A DNA stretch of 64,000 bases, taken from the NCBI GenBank assembly GCA_964497615.1, contig CAZCEC010000013.1, positions 46,958 through 110,957 of the forward strand, given 5' to 3'. Origin of the DNA: CAZCEC01 sp964497615. Lineage in GTDB: Bacteria; Chloroflexota; Anaerolineae; Anaerolineales; UBA6663. The position numbers were made by a program, and so were the translations under genes. Each line of letters starts with the position of its first letter. Position 1 is the first letter of the stretch. The notes beneath the pieces were generated by a model, which searched no databases, was not told the DNA's origin, and was given only the letters and a program-made list of their open reading frames with translations. This document shows, one piece after another, positions 26,602 to 35,537 of this stretch.

Positions 26602-27105
26602 ATGAACGCTCGCGACATCCTGTACTATGGCCATGACTTCGTCACCCGCAACCTGGCGGACCTGCCGCTGGCCCACTGGGAGACCGAAAACGTGTGCGGG
26701 TGGTGGCCCACCAAGCTCATCATCGCCCACCTGTCGTCGTTTGAGTATGTGCTGGCGGATGTGCTGACCTCGTTCCTGGAGGAGGAGGCCCAGACGCCGC
26801 ACCTGGCGCAGATGCTGCAACTGGGCGGCGAGGGCTTCAACGACCAGGCCGTCAAGGCGCGGCGCAACAAGACTCCGGCCGAGCTGTACGACGAGTACAC
26901 GGCCGTGGTGCAGACCACCCTGGACCTGGTGGCGCGCCTGCCGGAGGACACCCTGCGCCAGCCGGGCACCCTGCCCTGGTATGGCGAGGACTATGCGCTG
27001 GACGACTTCATTGTGTACCAGTATTACGGGCACAAGCGCGAGCACACGGCGCAGGTGAACGTCTTCAAGGATGCGCTGAAAGCGGCGGGTAAGCTGCCCG
27101 GATAG
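26602..27105 (+). CDS. DinB-family protein
   Basis: A 167-residue four-helix-bundle protein. The metal-ligand histidines appear in IIAHLSSFEYVLADV (about residue 44) and YYGHKREHTAQV (about 147-151), the expected DinB_2 spacing. Family members are thiol-dependent metalloenzymes or bind small ligands. The start is fixed by AAGGAG nine bases before ATG 26602. It stands alone between the divergent TPR gene and the convergent hsp20 gene. Confidence 0.85.
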   Translation: MNARDILYYGHDFVTRNLADLPLAHWETENVCGWWPTKLIIAHLSSFEYVLADVLTSFLEEEAQTPHLAQMLQLGGEGFNDQAVKARRNKTPAELYDEYTAVVQTTLDLVARLPEDTLRQPGTLPWYGEDYALDDFIVYQYYGHKREHTAQVNVFKDALKAAGKLPG

Positions 27106-27121
27106 CCGGTAACAAAAAGAC

Positions 27122-27150
27122 ACCGCCCCTCGGCAGCGCCGGGGGGCGGT
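27122..27150. terminator. Bidirectional terminator between dinB-like and hsp20
   Basis: ACCGCCCC and GGGGCGGT arms with an inner CGGC/GCCG pair around AGC. It is flanked by AACAAAAAGAC on the left and TTTG on the right, so it serves both convergent genes. Confidence 0.8.
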
Positions 27151-27176
27151 TTGATAAGGGAAGGGTCAGCCGAAGC

Positions 27177-27602
27177 TTACTTCGCCTTGACCTTGATGTT
27201 CTTGGGGCGGGCGGCCTCGGCTTTGGGCAGGCGCAGGGTGAGCACGCCGTTCTCGATGGCGGCTTCGGCCTTGGCGCCGTCCACCTCGGTGGGCAGGCTG
27301 AGGGTACGGGCGAACTTGCCGTAGCGGCGCTCGCGCAGCAGCCAGTTGGCGTCCTCGGACTGCTCCTCGGCGGCCACCTCGCCGCGGAGGGTGACGGTGT
27401 CGCCCAGGACTTCCAGGTGCAGGTCCTCGGCCTTCAGGCCGGGCACGGCGGCGCGGATGATGTACTCATCGCCCGCCGCGACCACGTCCAGGGGCAAGGC
27501 CGCGACGGTGGGGTTGAGGGTCTGCGGGTTGATGACCGACTCGTCGAACAGGCGGTTCACGGCTTCGGCCAGGCGCACGGGACGATACTGATAAGTCAAC
27601 AT
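27177..27602 (-). CDS. Small heat-shock protein Hsp20
   Basis: A 141-residue alpha-crystallin-domain chaperone that holds unfolded proteins without ATP. Family marks are AAVPGLKAEDLHLEVLGDTVTLRGE, RERRYGKFARTLSLP, IENGVLTLRLPKAEAARPK and a C-terminal I-x-V-type tail (NIKVKAK). ATG 27602 follows AGGATGGAG and matches the family N-terminus MLTYQYRPVRLAEAVNRLFD. The inverted repeat at 27677-27693 lies in its promoter area and could be an operator. Confidence 0.92.
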   Translation of the reverse strand: MLTYQYRPVRLAEAVNRLFDESVINPQTLNPTVAALPLDVVAAGDEYIIRAAVPGLKAEDLHLEVLGDTVTLRGEVAAEEQSEDANWLLRERRYGKFARTLSLPTEVDGAKAEAAIENGVLTLRLPKAEAARPKNIKVKAK

Positions 27603-27676
27603 GGTTAGCTCCATCCTTCTTGGGTCCGGGTGTCGTTGCATTCCAATCCGATTTGACCGCATGATACGGGGCGCAC

Positions 27677-27693
27677 GTTAGAGGCGCGCTAAC
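27677..27693 (-). promoter_or_regulatory. Inverted repeat upstream of hsp20
   Basis: GTTAG-N7-CTAAC, 75 bases before the hsp20 start, with a TATCAT (27666-27661, minus) between it and the gene. It shares TTAG/CTAA ends with CIRCE but lacks the CACTC core, so it is at best a different or decayed operator. Confidence 0.35.
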
Positions 27694-27718
27694 AGTCTGT
27701 CGGAGGATTGTTAACGCA

Positions 27719-27754
27719 ACGAGCCGGGCGGCGGTCCACGCCAGCCCGGCTCGT
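27719..27754 (-). terminator. Stem-loop after the membrane protein gene
   Basis: ACGAGCCGGGC (27719-27729) pairs perfectly with GCCCGGCTCGT (27744-27754). It lies 18 bases beyond the stop of the minus-strand gene at 27773 and is followed on that strand by TGCGTTAACAA, so the U-tract is weak. Confidence 0.65.
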
Positions 27755-27772
27755 CGTTCGAGCGGCTATCAT

Positions 27773-28804
27773 CTACGCTACTGTGGGCGGCGGGGGCGTT
27801 TCGCCGTTGCCGTTGGCCCGCGCGGCCTCCAGCGCCAGCAGTTCGCGGTAGGTCAGCGTCCAGGTGCTGGATTGGAAGGTCTGCGCCAGGCCGCCGAGCA
27901 CTGCCAGCGGGATCGCCATGATCACGATGAAGATCGGCAGGCCCACTACCACCGCCGCGATCCACGGCACGACGCCTTGAGCGACCAGGCCCGCGACGGC
28001 AAATGCCAGCAGGGCCGGGAGCCCGCCAGCGATGGACGCCACCGCCAGCAGCAGGAACACCACGGGAACCAGCACAATCGCCCAGCCCAGCCCCAGCCCG
28101 AACAGGATCAGGCCCATCACGACGACGTCGCCCAGGCGCTGGCGCAGCAACTGCCAGCCGCGGCGCACAGCGGCGTTGATGTCCTGGTTCTCCAAGACGA
28201 TGGCCCGCCGCCAAAACTGCAGCAGCAGCGACACGGCAATGCCCACCACAATGGCGGCAAAGATCAGAACCACCCCCAGGCCGGCGGTCAGCACCGTGCC
28301 CAGCACCTTCAGCGGGGCGCTGTCGGTCAGCCAGACCAACAGGGGAGCGCCCGCCACCGCCAGCAGCAGCAGGAAGGCGATCACGAAGATCAGCCCCAGC
28401 ACGAAGTCCAGCAGGAACAGCCGCAGCGCGGCGCGCGACCAGCCCAGGCGAAAGCCCTGGCGCACGGTCAGCGTCGCGCCGGTGGCTTCGTGCTGATCCA
28501 CCATGCGGATGAGGGCCGTCTCGGCCACGTAGCGCGCAATGGTGAATATCACGGCCAGGATCAAGGCCAGGCACAGCACCGTGATTCCGGCGATGATCAG
28601 CGCGTTGAGCACCTCCGGCGAGATAACCGGCCACCCCGCCGCGCCCGTGCCTTGGCCCGAACCGCCGCCGCCGCCGCCCGAACTGCCGCCGCTGCCGCCC
28701 ACGTTGCCGCCCGTGGTCAGCGCCACCAGAATGCCGAACACCCACAACGCGCGGTAGGATGTGGTGATTGAAAACGCCCGCTTGAGAATTCGAATGTGGT
28801 CCAT
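27773..28804 (-). CDS. Polytopic membrane protein with glycine-rich loop
   Basis: A 343-residue protein. The N-terminus (MDHIRILKRAFSITTSYRAL) precedes a first helix, then an exposed Gly/Ser-rich loop (about residues 33-55), then five or six more helices. The pattern VRQGFRLGWSRAALRLFLLD ... VRRGWQLLRQRLGDVVVMGL repeats a cytoplasmic helix-membrane helix unit, as in DUF4013/DUF7544-like integral membrane families. Function unknown. GGAGTC precedes ATG 28804. It is downstream of, and possibly co-expressed with, the ECF sigma/anti-sigma pair 24 bases upstream, so it may belong to that regulon. Confidence 0.75.
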   Translation of the reverse strand: MDHIRILKRAFSITTSYRALWVFGILVALTTGGNVGGSGGSSGGGGGGSGQGTGAAGWPVISPEVLNALIIAGITVLCLALILAVIFTIARYVAETALIRMVDQHEATGATLTVRQGFRLGWSRAALRLFLLDFVLGLIFVIAFLLLLAVAGAPLLVWLTDSAPLKVLGTVLTAGLGVVLIFAAIVVGIAVSLLLQFWRRAIVLENQDINAAVRRGWQLLRQRLGDVVVMGLILFGLGLGWAIVLVPVVFLLLAVASIAGGLPALLAFAVAGLVAQGVVPWIAAVVVGLPIFIVIMAIPLAVLGGLAQTFQSSTWTLTYRELLALEAARANGNGETPPPPTVA

Positions 28805-28828
28805 TACCGACTCCTTCCAGTCAATTCG

Positions 28829-29401
28829 CTAGCCAGCTTGTCCGCCAGCCAACGCCAAATCCTTGTCTCGAGCCGCCCACCAGCCGGCCAGGCAGGCCCA
28901 GGTCAACACTGCCGCCGCAGCGGTCAACGCGACTTCGAGGCCCAATAGTGGCAGCCAGTTGCCCCAGACGGGCGCTCCGGCCAGGCCGGCCAGCAGGGGC
29001 AGCAGCCCGCCCCCGGCCGGCACCGGCAGAAGCACCACCGGAAGACCGATGGGCAAGACCCAAAGCCCAAACGCGCCGACCACCAACACCGCTTGGCTAA
29101 AGGCCCACAGGCCGAACACGCCCAGCGGCAGCCATAGCCCCGCTGCCTGCCGTACGCGGCTGGCTGGCGCGGTAGCGCGCGCCGGCAGGCGCAGCCGCAC
29201 CTGGGCCACAAACTGCTCCGGCGGGGTGCGGGCCGGCATGGGCGGGTTGGTGTGCAGTCGCGCCGACAGCGCCTGCATGGCGTCCAACTCCGCCCGGCAG
29301 GCGGCGCAGCCGGCCAGGTGCATTTCCACGCGCCGCCGCTGGCCGCCGTGCAACTCGCCATCCAGGTAGGCCCCGATCCAATCCAGCACGTGTTCGCTCA
29401 T
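28829..29401 (-). CDS. Anti-sigma factor with zinc-finger domain
   Basis: A 190-residue protein. The N-terminal ASD/zf-HC2 domain has the zinc motif H-x3-C-x2-C (EMHLAGCAACRAEL, about 27-40). A linker and four hydrophobic helices follow (for example LWLPLGVFGLWAFSQAVLVV). The start overlaps the ECF sigma stop by four bases, so the two are translationally coupled, the usual layout in which the membrane protein sequesters its sigma factor until an envelope signal releases it. Confidence 0.88.
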   Translation of the reverse strand: MSEHVLDWIGAYLDGELHGGQRRRVEMHLAGCAACRAELDAMQALSARLHTNPPMPARTPPEQFVAQVRLRLPARATAPASRVRQAAGLWLPLGVFGLWAFSQAVLVVGAFGLWVLPIGLPVVLLPVPAGGGLLPLLAGLAGAPVWGNWLPLLGLEVALTAAAAVLTWACLAGWWAARDKDLALAGGQAG

Positions 29402-29979
29402 GCGTCCTCCGGCTGCCGGCTGAGTGCCTGGCGCAAGTGGGAGCGGGCATAGTTCAGCCGCGACATGACGGTGCCCAGCGGGATGTCCAGGGCGTCCGCG
29501 ATCTCCTGATAGCTGAGCCCTTCGTACTCGCGCAGCACCAGCGCCGCGCGGCTGGCTGGCGGCAGGGCGAGCACCGCCTGGCGCACCTGCTCGGCCTGCT
29601 GTTGGCGCTCAACCCAGGCCTCCGGGCCGTCGGCGGTGGAGGCGAAGGGCAGGTCGTCCACGTCCTCGGCGGGCCGCTCGCGCCGCAGGGCGTCCACGGC
29701 AACATTCACTGCAATGCGATAGACCCAGTTACGGAAAGGGGCGCTGGGTACAGCGCTACGGCGCGGGTCGTAACGGCCCAGGTTCTGCCAGACGCGCAGG
29801 AAGGCCTCCTGGGCGGCTTCTTCGGCCAATTGCGCATCGCCGCACATCCGATAGACTACGTTCACAACACCCTCGCGGTGCAGCCGGACGAGTTCACCAA
29901 AGGCCTGGCGGTCGCCTTGCTGTGCGCGAGTGATCCATGTCTGCTCGTCCAGGCTGGTCGAGACCGCCGCTACCACCAC
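29398..29979 (-). CDS. ECF RNA polymerase sigma factor
   Basis: A 193-residue sigma factor with region 2 (FGELVRLHREGVVNVVYRMC; EEAAQEAFLRVWQNLGRYDP; FRNWVYRIAVNVAVDALRR) and region 4 (VLALPPASRAALVLREYEGL; YQEIADALDIPLGTVMSRLN). The GTG at 29979 is used as start; a second GTG follows directly. It is encoded divergently from clpB with a 174-base spacer. The partner anti-sigma and perhaps the membrane protein beyond it are in the same transcript. The target promoters are not evident in this window. Confidence 0.9.
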   Translation of the reverse strand: MVVAAVSTSLDEQTWITRAQQGDRQAFGELVRLHREGVVNVVYRMCGDAQLAEEAAQEAFLRVWQNLGRYDPRRSAVPSAPFRNWVYRIAVNVAVDALRRERPAEDVDDLPFASTADGPEAWVERQQQAEQVRQAVLALPPASRAALVLREYEGLSYQEIADALDIPLGTVMSRLNYARSHLRQALSRQPEDA

Positions 29980-30153
29980 CGGTTGGCTTTTCCTTCGCTC
30001 TACCCTGAATACGAGATTCGCGGCGCGCCTATTCGGAAGCGGGCCGCCACGGCGGCGGGCGCGCGCCGATAAAATTCTAACGGATGCGGTCTATCATTAC
30101 GTCTAGCCATCAGTGTGGTAGATTATGAGCAAATTGGATCAGAGGTAGAAGGC

Positions 30154-32748
30154 ATGAATCTGGATAAGTTTACCCAAAAGGCCCAAGAGGCGGTGCTCGA
30201 CGCACAGCGCCTGGCGGGCGAGTATAACCATCAGCAGATCGAGCCGGACCACCTGCTGCTGGCGCTGCTGCGCCAGGCGGACGGGGTGGCCCCGCAGGTG
30301 GCCGCGCGGCTGGGCGAGGTGAATGCGCTGATTGGGCAGGTGGAAGCCGGGTTGGCCGGCCGGCCCAAAGTCTATGGCGGCAATGCGCAGGTGGCGCTGT
30401 CGCGCGCGGCCGCCGACGTGTTGAACGCGGCGGAGCGCGAGGCGCGCGGGATGCGCGACGACTACACCAGCACCGAGCACATCCTGCTGGCGCTGGAGAA
30501 GACCCTGCGGAACTACCCGGCTGGCCGGGCGATCACCCACGACGCAATGCTCAAGGCGCTGACGGCCATCCGCGGCTCGGCGCGCGTGACGTCGCCGAAC
30601 CCGGAGAGCACGTTCCAGGCGCTGGAGAAGTATGGCCGCGACCTGACCCAACTGGCGCGGCAGGGCAAGCTGGACCCGGTGATCGGGCGCGACGAAGAGA
30701 TCCGGCGGGTGATCCAGATTCTCTCGCGGCGCACGAAGAATAACCCGGCCCTGGTGGGCGACCCCGGCGTGGGCAAGACCGCCATCGTGGAGGGGCTGGC
30801 CCAGCGCATTGTCAATGGCGACGTGCCGGAGGGCTTGAAGAACAAGCGCATCGTGGCGCTGGACATGGGCGCGCTGGTGGCCGGCGCCAAGTACCGGGGC
30901 GAGTTCGAGGAGCGCCTCAAGGCGGTGCTGAAGGAAGTGACCGATGCGGCCGGCGAAGTGGTGATGTTCGTGGACGAGATGCACACCGTGGTGGGCGCGG
31001 GCGCGGCCGAGGGGGCGATGGATGCCGGCAACATGCTCAAGCCCATGCTGGCGCGCGGCGAGCTGCACCTGATCGGCGCGACGACCCTGGACGAGTATCG
31101 CAAGCACATCGAGAAGGATGCGGCCCTGGAGCGGCGCTTCCAGCCGGTGATGGTGGACGAGCCGAGCATCGAGGACACGATCTCCATCCTGCGCGGGCTG
31201 AAGGAACGCTACGAGATCCATCATGGCGTGCGGATTCAAGACGCGGCCGTGATTGCCGCCGCGACGCTGTCGGCGCGCTATATCACCGACCGGCACCTGC
31301 CGGACAAGGCGATTGACCTGATTGACGAGGCGGCCTCGCGGCTGCGGATGGAGATCACCTCCAAGCCGCAGGCGCTGGACGAGATTGACCGGCGCATTCT
31401 GCAATTAGAGATCGAGCGCGAAGCCCTCAAGAAGGAAAAGGACAAGGCCAGCCGCGACCGGCTGGAGAAGCTGGAACGGGAAATCGCCGACGCCCGCGAG
31501 CAGTCTGGGGCGCTGCGCGCCCGCTGGGATGCGGAGAAGGGCGCCATTGGCGGGCTGCAAGGCGTGAAGGAGAAGATCGAGCAGACCAAGACCCAAATCG
31601 AACAGGCCGAGCGCCGGGCCGACCTGGAAGCGGCGGCGCGCCTGCGCTATGGCACCCTGCGCGAGCTTGAGCAGCAATTGGCCGACGAGGAGACGAAACT
31701 CAAGCAACTCCAGCAGGGTGAACGGCTGCTGAAGGAAGAGGTGGGGGCGGAGGACATCGCCGCTATCGTGGCTAAGTGGACGGGCATCCCGGTCTCGCGG
31801 CTGCTGGAAGGCGAGGTGGAGAAGCTCCTGCGCATGGAAGAGCGCCTGCACCGCCGCGTGGTGGGGCAGGACGAGGCGGTGCGGTCGCTGGCCAACGCCA
31901 TCCGCCGGGCACGCTCCGGGTTGCAGGACCCCAACCGGCCGCTGGGTTCGTTCATCTTCCTGGGGCCCACGGGCGTGGGCAAGACCGAGTTGGCCCGCGC
32001 GCTGGCCGAGTTCTTGTTCGACAGCGACCAGGCCATGATCCGGATTGACATGAGCGAGTACCAGGAGAAGCACACCGTCTCGCGGCTGATTGGCGCGCCG
32101 CCGGGCTACGTGGGCTATGAGGAGGGCGGCCAACTGACGGAGGCCGTGCGCCGCAAGCCCTACAGCGTGGTGCTGTTCGACGAGATTGAGAAGGCGCACG
32201 CGGAGGTGTTCAACGCGCTGCTGCAACTGCTGGATGACGGCCGGCTGACAGATGGGCACGGCCGGACGGTGGACTTCAAGAACACGGTGGTCATCATGAC
32301 CAGCAACCTGGGCAGCGAGTTGTGGGCGGGCCGGGATGGCAGCCTGGAAGATGTCTCGCGGGAAGCGGTGCTGGAGGTGATGCGCCGGCACTTCCGGCCC
32401 GAGTTCCTGAACCGGGTGGATGAGATCGTCGTCTTCCACAGCCTGAAGATGGAACACCTGAAGCAGATTGTGGACATCCAACTGGAGCGGGTGCGGCGAC
32501 TGCTGGCCGAGCGCGGGCTGAAGCTGGAGGTAAGCGAGGCCGCCAAGGGCTTCCTGGCGCGTGAGGGCTGGGACCCGACCTATGGCGCACGGCCTCTCAA
32601 GCGCGCCATCCAGCGCACCCTGCAGGACCCGCTGGCGTTGAAGATCCTGCAAGGCCAGTTCGCGGAAGGCGAAACCGTGCGCGTGGACTTCGACGGGGAG
32701 GCGCTGACCTTCATGGCAGTGGTGGAGGCGGAGCCAGTGGAAGCCTAA
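30154..32748 (+). CDS. clpB: ClpB disaggregase
   Basis: An 864-residue Hsp100 ATPase that pulls proteins out of aggregates with DnaK. It has the double Clp N domain (FTQKAQEAVLDAQRLAGEYN), a first AAA+ module with Walker A GDPGVGKT (about 201-208) and VMFVDEMHTVVG, a coiled-coil M domain (about 395-525), a second Walker A GPTGVGKT (about 605-612) and the C-terminal D2-small domain. The M domain separates it from ClpA/ClpC. ATG 30154 gives the standard MNLDKFTQKAQEA start; a GTG 39 bases upstream is in frame. No CIRCE precedes it, so its heat control must differ from groESL. Confidence 0.97.
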   Translation: MNLDKFTQKAQEAVLDAQRLAGEYNHQQIEPDHLLLALLRQADGVAPQVAARLGEVNALIGQVEAGLAGRPKVYGGNAQVALSRAAADVLNAAEREARGMRDDYTSTEHILLALEKTLRNYPAGRAITHDAMLKALTAIRGSARVTSPNPESTFQALEKYGRDLTQLARQGKLDPVIGRDEEIRRVIQILSRRTKNNPALVGDPGVGKTAIVEGLAQRIVNGDVPEGLKNKRIVALDMGALVAGAKYRGEFEERLKAVLKEVTDAAGEVVMFVDEMHTVVGAGAAEGAMDAGNMLKPMLARGELHLIGATTLDEYRKHIEKDAALERRFQPVMVDEPSIEDTISILRGLKERYEIHHGVRIQDAAVIAAATLSARYITDRHLPDKAIDLIDEAASRLRMEITSKPQALDEIDRRILQLEIEREALKKEKDKASRDRLEKLEREIADAREQSGALRARWDAEKGAIGGLQGVKEKIEQTKTQIEQAERRADLEAAARLRYGTLRELEQQLADEETKLKQLQQGERLLKEEVGAEDIAAIVAKWTGIPVSRLLEGEVEKLLRMEERLHRRVVGQDEAVRSLANAIRRARSGLQDPNRPLGSFIFLGPTGVGKTELARALAEFLFDSDQAMIRIDMSEYQEKHTVSRLIGAPPGYVGYEEGGQLTEAVRRKPYSVVLFDEIEKAHAEVFNALLQLLDDGRLTDGHGRTVDFKNTVVIMTSNLGSELWAGRDGSLEDVSREAVLEVMRRHFRPEFLNRVDEIVVFHSLKMEHLKQIVDIQLERVRRLLAERGLKLEVSEAAKGFLAREGWDPTYGARPLKRAIQRTLQDPLALKILQGQFAEGETVRVDFDGEALTFMAVVEAEPVEA

Positions 32749-32987
32749 CCTGGAGCGGCGGTGCATCAACGGCGGGGCGCTCGGTCGGCTACCAACCCGC
32801 CTCTTGGCCCGCCCGTCGTNNNNNNNNNNGGTGGAACCCTACCCGGGGGGGGGGGGGCACCGCGGGGGGGCGGCTGGCGAGCATCCCCGCTCGCCAGCGG
32901 CCCGCCGTGTCTTTCGGCAGAGTCCACGCCTCGGCCGCGCGGGCCGCTCGTTCGCCAACAAACACGTTTCTTGACTACAATGCAGTC
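32749..32987. other. Intergenic stretch with assembly gap (N at 32820-32829)
   Basis: No gene is visible in 239 bases. Ten Ns at 32820-32829 are followed by a run of thirteen Gs (about 32846-32858) and another G run. The join and the homopolymers may be assembly errors. Confidence 0.8.
32976..32981 (+). promoter_or_regulatory. TACAAT -10 six bases before the kinase ATG
   Basis: TACAAT followed by GCAGTC and ATG 32988. Transcription would begin at the start codon, as proposed for hutU. No Shine-Dalgarno sequence is present. Confidence 0.5.
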
Positions 32988-34208
32988 ATGGAAGCGCCTT
33001 CCCGCGGCCGAGGGGGCTGGGGCCAACGCCTCAGCCACCTGAGCGGCTTCATCGCCTTCATCGCCACCGTTCTCGCGGCCTACGCCTCTACGCTGACTGA
33101 CGAGCGCAGCCCGCTGACCGGCCCCAATGGGCCGGCGCTGTTGCTGCTGGGCGCCGCCTACTTGATAGCGGGGCTCGTGGGGCTGCCGGCGGTAGGCGCC
33201 CATGCGCGGCTGTGGCGCAACGTGCTCTATTTCGTCGTTCAGATCACGTTGATGACCGCCATCCTGTACCTCTCCCGGTTGAGCGGGTTCATCTCGCTGC
33301 TGCTGTTCCCGCTGGCCAGCAATGCCCTGGAGATGCTGCCGCGCCGGCTGGCGGTGGGTGTGTGGGCGGTGCTGCTGGGCGTCTTTGTGGGCATCGCCGC
33401 CATCCTGTATGGGTGGGCGGTGGCGTTCAGCACGGGCATGGTAGTGGCGGCCGGGCTGGCGTTCGTGGTGGCCTTTACGCACTTTGCCCTGAGCGAGCGC
33501 ACAACCCGGCAAGAAGTGGAACGGTTGGCGGCGGAGCTGCAGGCCGCAAACCAGAAGCTGCGCGAGTATGCCGCCCAGGTGGAAGAGCTGGCAACGGCCA
33601 AGGAGCGCAACCGGCTGGCGCGTGAGATCCATGACAGCCTGGGCCACTACCTGACCGTGATCAATGTGCAGTTGGAAGCCGCTCGGGTGCTGGCCGAGGG
33701 CGGCGCGCCGGACGCGCCGCCGCGCATGCTGGCCGCGCTGGACAAGGCCCAAAGCCTGGCGCGCGAGGGGCTGGGCGATGTGCGCCGCTCGGTGGCGGCG
33801 CTGCGGGCCCCGGCGATGGAAGGGCGCCCGCTGCCAGCGATGCTGGAGGCCCTGGCCGAGGAGGCGCGCACCGCCGGCCTGGTGACGCATGTGGCGGTGC
33901 AGGGGGCGCCGCGCTCGCTGCCGCCGGCCACGGAACTGGCGTTGTATCGCGCGGCGCAGGAGGCGCTCACCAACATCCGCAAGCACGCCCGCGCCTCGCG
34001 GGTGGATGTGCGGGTGGAGTATGGCGGCGATGGGCGGGTGCGGTTGAGCGTGCGCGACAACGGCGTGGGCGCCGAGCCAGCGGCCGAAGCCAACGGCGGC
34101 TTTGGTCTGGTGGGGCTGCGCGAACGGCTGCAATTGGTGGGCGGCGAACTGCAGGTGCGCACCACGCCGGGAGAGGGGTTTGCGGTGGAAGCCGAGGCGC
34201 CGGGTTGA
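32988..34208 (+). CDS. NarL-type sensor histidine kinase
   Basis: A 406-residue kinase. Four or five membrane helices occupy about residues 20-165, then a coiled coil (ERTTRQEVERLAAELQAANQ), the HisKA_3 dimerisation domain with phospho-acceptor H215 in EIHDSLGHYLTV, and a HATPase_c domain (ALTNIRKHARASRVDVRVEY; VRDNGVG; GLVGLRERLQLVGGEL). There is no large sensor domain, so the membrane part probably senses an envelope or membrane signal. It overlaps its response regulator by four bases. Confidence 0.92.
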   Translation: MEAPSRGRGGWGQRLSHLSGFIAFIATVLAAYASTLTDERSPLTGPNGPALLLLGAAYLIAGLVGLPAVGAHARLWRNVLYFVVQITLMTAILYLSRLSGFISLLLFPLASNALEMLPRRLAVGVWAVLLGVFVGIAAILYGWAVAFSTGMVVAAGLAFVVAFTHFALSERTTRQEVERLAAELQAANQKLREYAAQVEELATAKERNRLAREIHDSLGHYLTVINVQLEAARVLAEGGAPDAPPRMLAALDKAQSLAREGLGDVRRSVAALRAPAMEGRPLPAMLEALAEEARTAGLVTHVAVQGAPRSLPPATELALYRAAQEALTNIRKHARASRVDVRVEYGGDGRVRLSVRDNGVGAEPAAEANGGFGLVGLRERLQLVGGELQVRTTPGEGFAVEAEAPG

Positions 34209-34870
34209 TCAGGGTGCTGCTGGCCGACGACCAGGGGCTGTTCCGCGAGGGGCTGCACACGCTGCTCTCGGTGCAGGCCGACGTGGAGGTGGTGGGCGAG
34301 GCCGCCAACGGCGCGGAGGCGGTGGCGCTGGCGCGCGATCTGCGGCCGGATGTGGTGCTGATGGATGTGCAGATGCCGGAGTTGGACGGGGTGGCCGCCA
34401 CGCGCCAGTTGCAGGCCAGCCAAGCGGGGTGCCGCGTGATCCTGCTGACCACGTTCGACGACGATGAGTATGTGTTTGAGGGGCTGCGGGCGGGGGCGGT
34501 GGGCTACCTGTTGAAGGATGTGCCCTCGGCGCGGCTGCTGGAGGCCATCCGGGCGGCGGCGCGGGGCGAATCGTTCCTGCAGCCCTCGGTGGCGGCCAAG
34601 GTGGTGGCGGAGTTCGCGCGGCTGAGGGGGCAGGCGCCAGCCAACGACGCGGCCCGCCGCGCGGCGCAAGCCCTGCCCGAGCCGCTGACCGAGCGCGAGT
34701 TGGAAATCCTGCGGCTGGTGGCCGACGGCGCCAGCAACAAGGAGATCGCAGGGCGGTTATTCCTGGCCGAGGGCACGGTGAAGAACCATGTCACCAGCCT
34801 GCTGGGAAAGCTGGGCGTCGGCGGGCGGATGCAGGCCGCCAACCGGGCGCGGGAACTTGGTCTGTTGTAG
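34205..34870 (+). CDS. NarL/FixJ-family response regulator
   Basis: A 221-residue regulator with a receiver domain (acidic D8-D9, phospho-acceptor D54 in VVLMDVQMPELDG, conserved lysine in GYLLKDVPSARL) and a C-terminal LuxR-type helix-turn-helix (LTERELEILRLVADGASNKE; EGTVKNHVTSLLGKLGV). The start is TTG 34205, overlapping the kinase stop; no ATG exists near. It acts as a transcription factor activated by the adjacent kinase. Its targets are unknown. Confidence 0.93.
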   Translation: MIRVLLADDQGLFREGLHTLLSVQADVEVVGEAANGAEAVALARDLRPDVVLMDVQMPELDGVAATRQLQASQAGCRVILLTTFDDDEYVFEGLRAGAVGYLLKDVPSARLLEAIRAAARGESFLQPSVAAKVVAEFARLRGQAPANDAARRAAQALPEPLTERELEILRLVADGASNKEIAGRLFLAEGTVKNHVTSLLGKLGVGGRMQAANRARELGLL

Positions 34871-34879
34871 AACTCCCCT

Positions 34880-35476
34880 TCAACTGGAAAACTGAACTGG
34901 CAAACCCCCTTCCAGCACTTCGGTGTGGGGGTCCAGCATCCCGGCGCGGCTGACGAGGGCCGTGGTGTGCTCCAGCGTCTGCTGGCGCATCACGAAGGCG
35001 GTGACGCGCCAATCGTTGCCGCGGCGGCGGGCGGCGGGCGGCTTAATGACTTCGGCGTAACGCTGGGAGAAGGCCGCGATGCGGGCTTGCTCGGCGGCGC
35101 TGGGGGCAGGGTAGATGCGCAGATCGGCCACTGAACTGAGGACATAGACCAGTTCATTGGCGGGATGCGTGGTGTCCAGGTAGGCCAGGAGGTAGGCCAG
35201 GGCCAGGTCCGCGCTGGCGAGGTCCACGGGATCGGCGAGGGCGGCGGCGATGAAGTTGGGCGGCTCATCGGTGAGCATGTAGGCGGGCGCGCCGGGCGCC
35301 CAGGCGGCGTAGAAGCCGAGGGCGTGATAGGGCGTGCGATAGATGACCTGTACGATCTGATAGCGATGGAAGAAAGGGGCGGGGTAGGGCGTGATGGACG
35401 TGGCCGGGTCGGCCAACCAGCGGGCGTATGCGGGGTCAAGGTCGCCGAGGGCGGCGATGAGGGCGGGGTCAGACAT
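34880..35476 (-). CDS. Hypothetical protein downstream of the HExxH protein
   Basis: A 198-residue soluble protein without signal peptide or recognised family, starting at ATG 35476 (MSDPALIAALGDLDPAYARW). It is rich in aromatic residues and predicted mixed alpha/beta (YQIVQVIYRTPYHALGFYAAW; ELVYVLSSVADLRIYPAPSA). It lies 61 bases after the HExxH gene on the same strand and in the same likely transcript. That position would suit an immunity, chaperone or loading factor for a toxin, but nothing in the sequence proves this. Confidence 0.65.
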   Translation of the reverse strand: MSDPALIAALGDLDPAYARWLADPATSITPYPAPFFHRYQIVQVIYRTPYHALGFYAAWAPGAPAYMLTDEPPNFIAAALADPVDLASADLALAYLLAYLDTTHPANELVYVLSSVADLRIYPAPSAAEQARIAAFSQRYAEVIKPPAARRRGNDWRVTAFVMRQQTLEHTTALVSRAGMLDPHTEVLEGGLPVQFSS

Positions 35477-35537
35477 AGAGGGCGGCGCGGGGACGGCTGC
35501 GCGCCCCGCGGCTGCGGGTGGGTGGCATGGTTCAGGG

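Noticed and set aside
32846..32872. G-quadruplex regulatory element from the long G runs
   Set aside because: The runs lie directly after a 10-N join, so homopolymer or joining errors are the simpler explanation.
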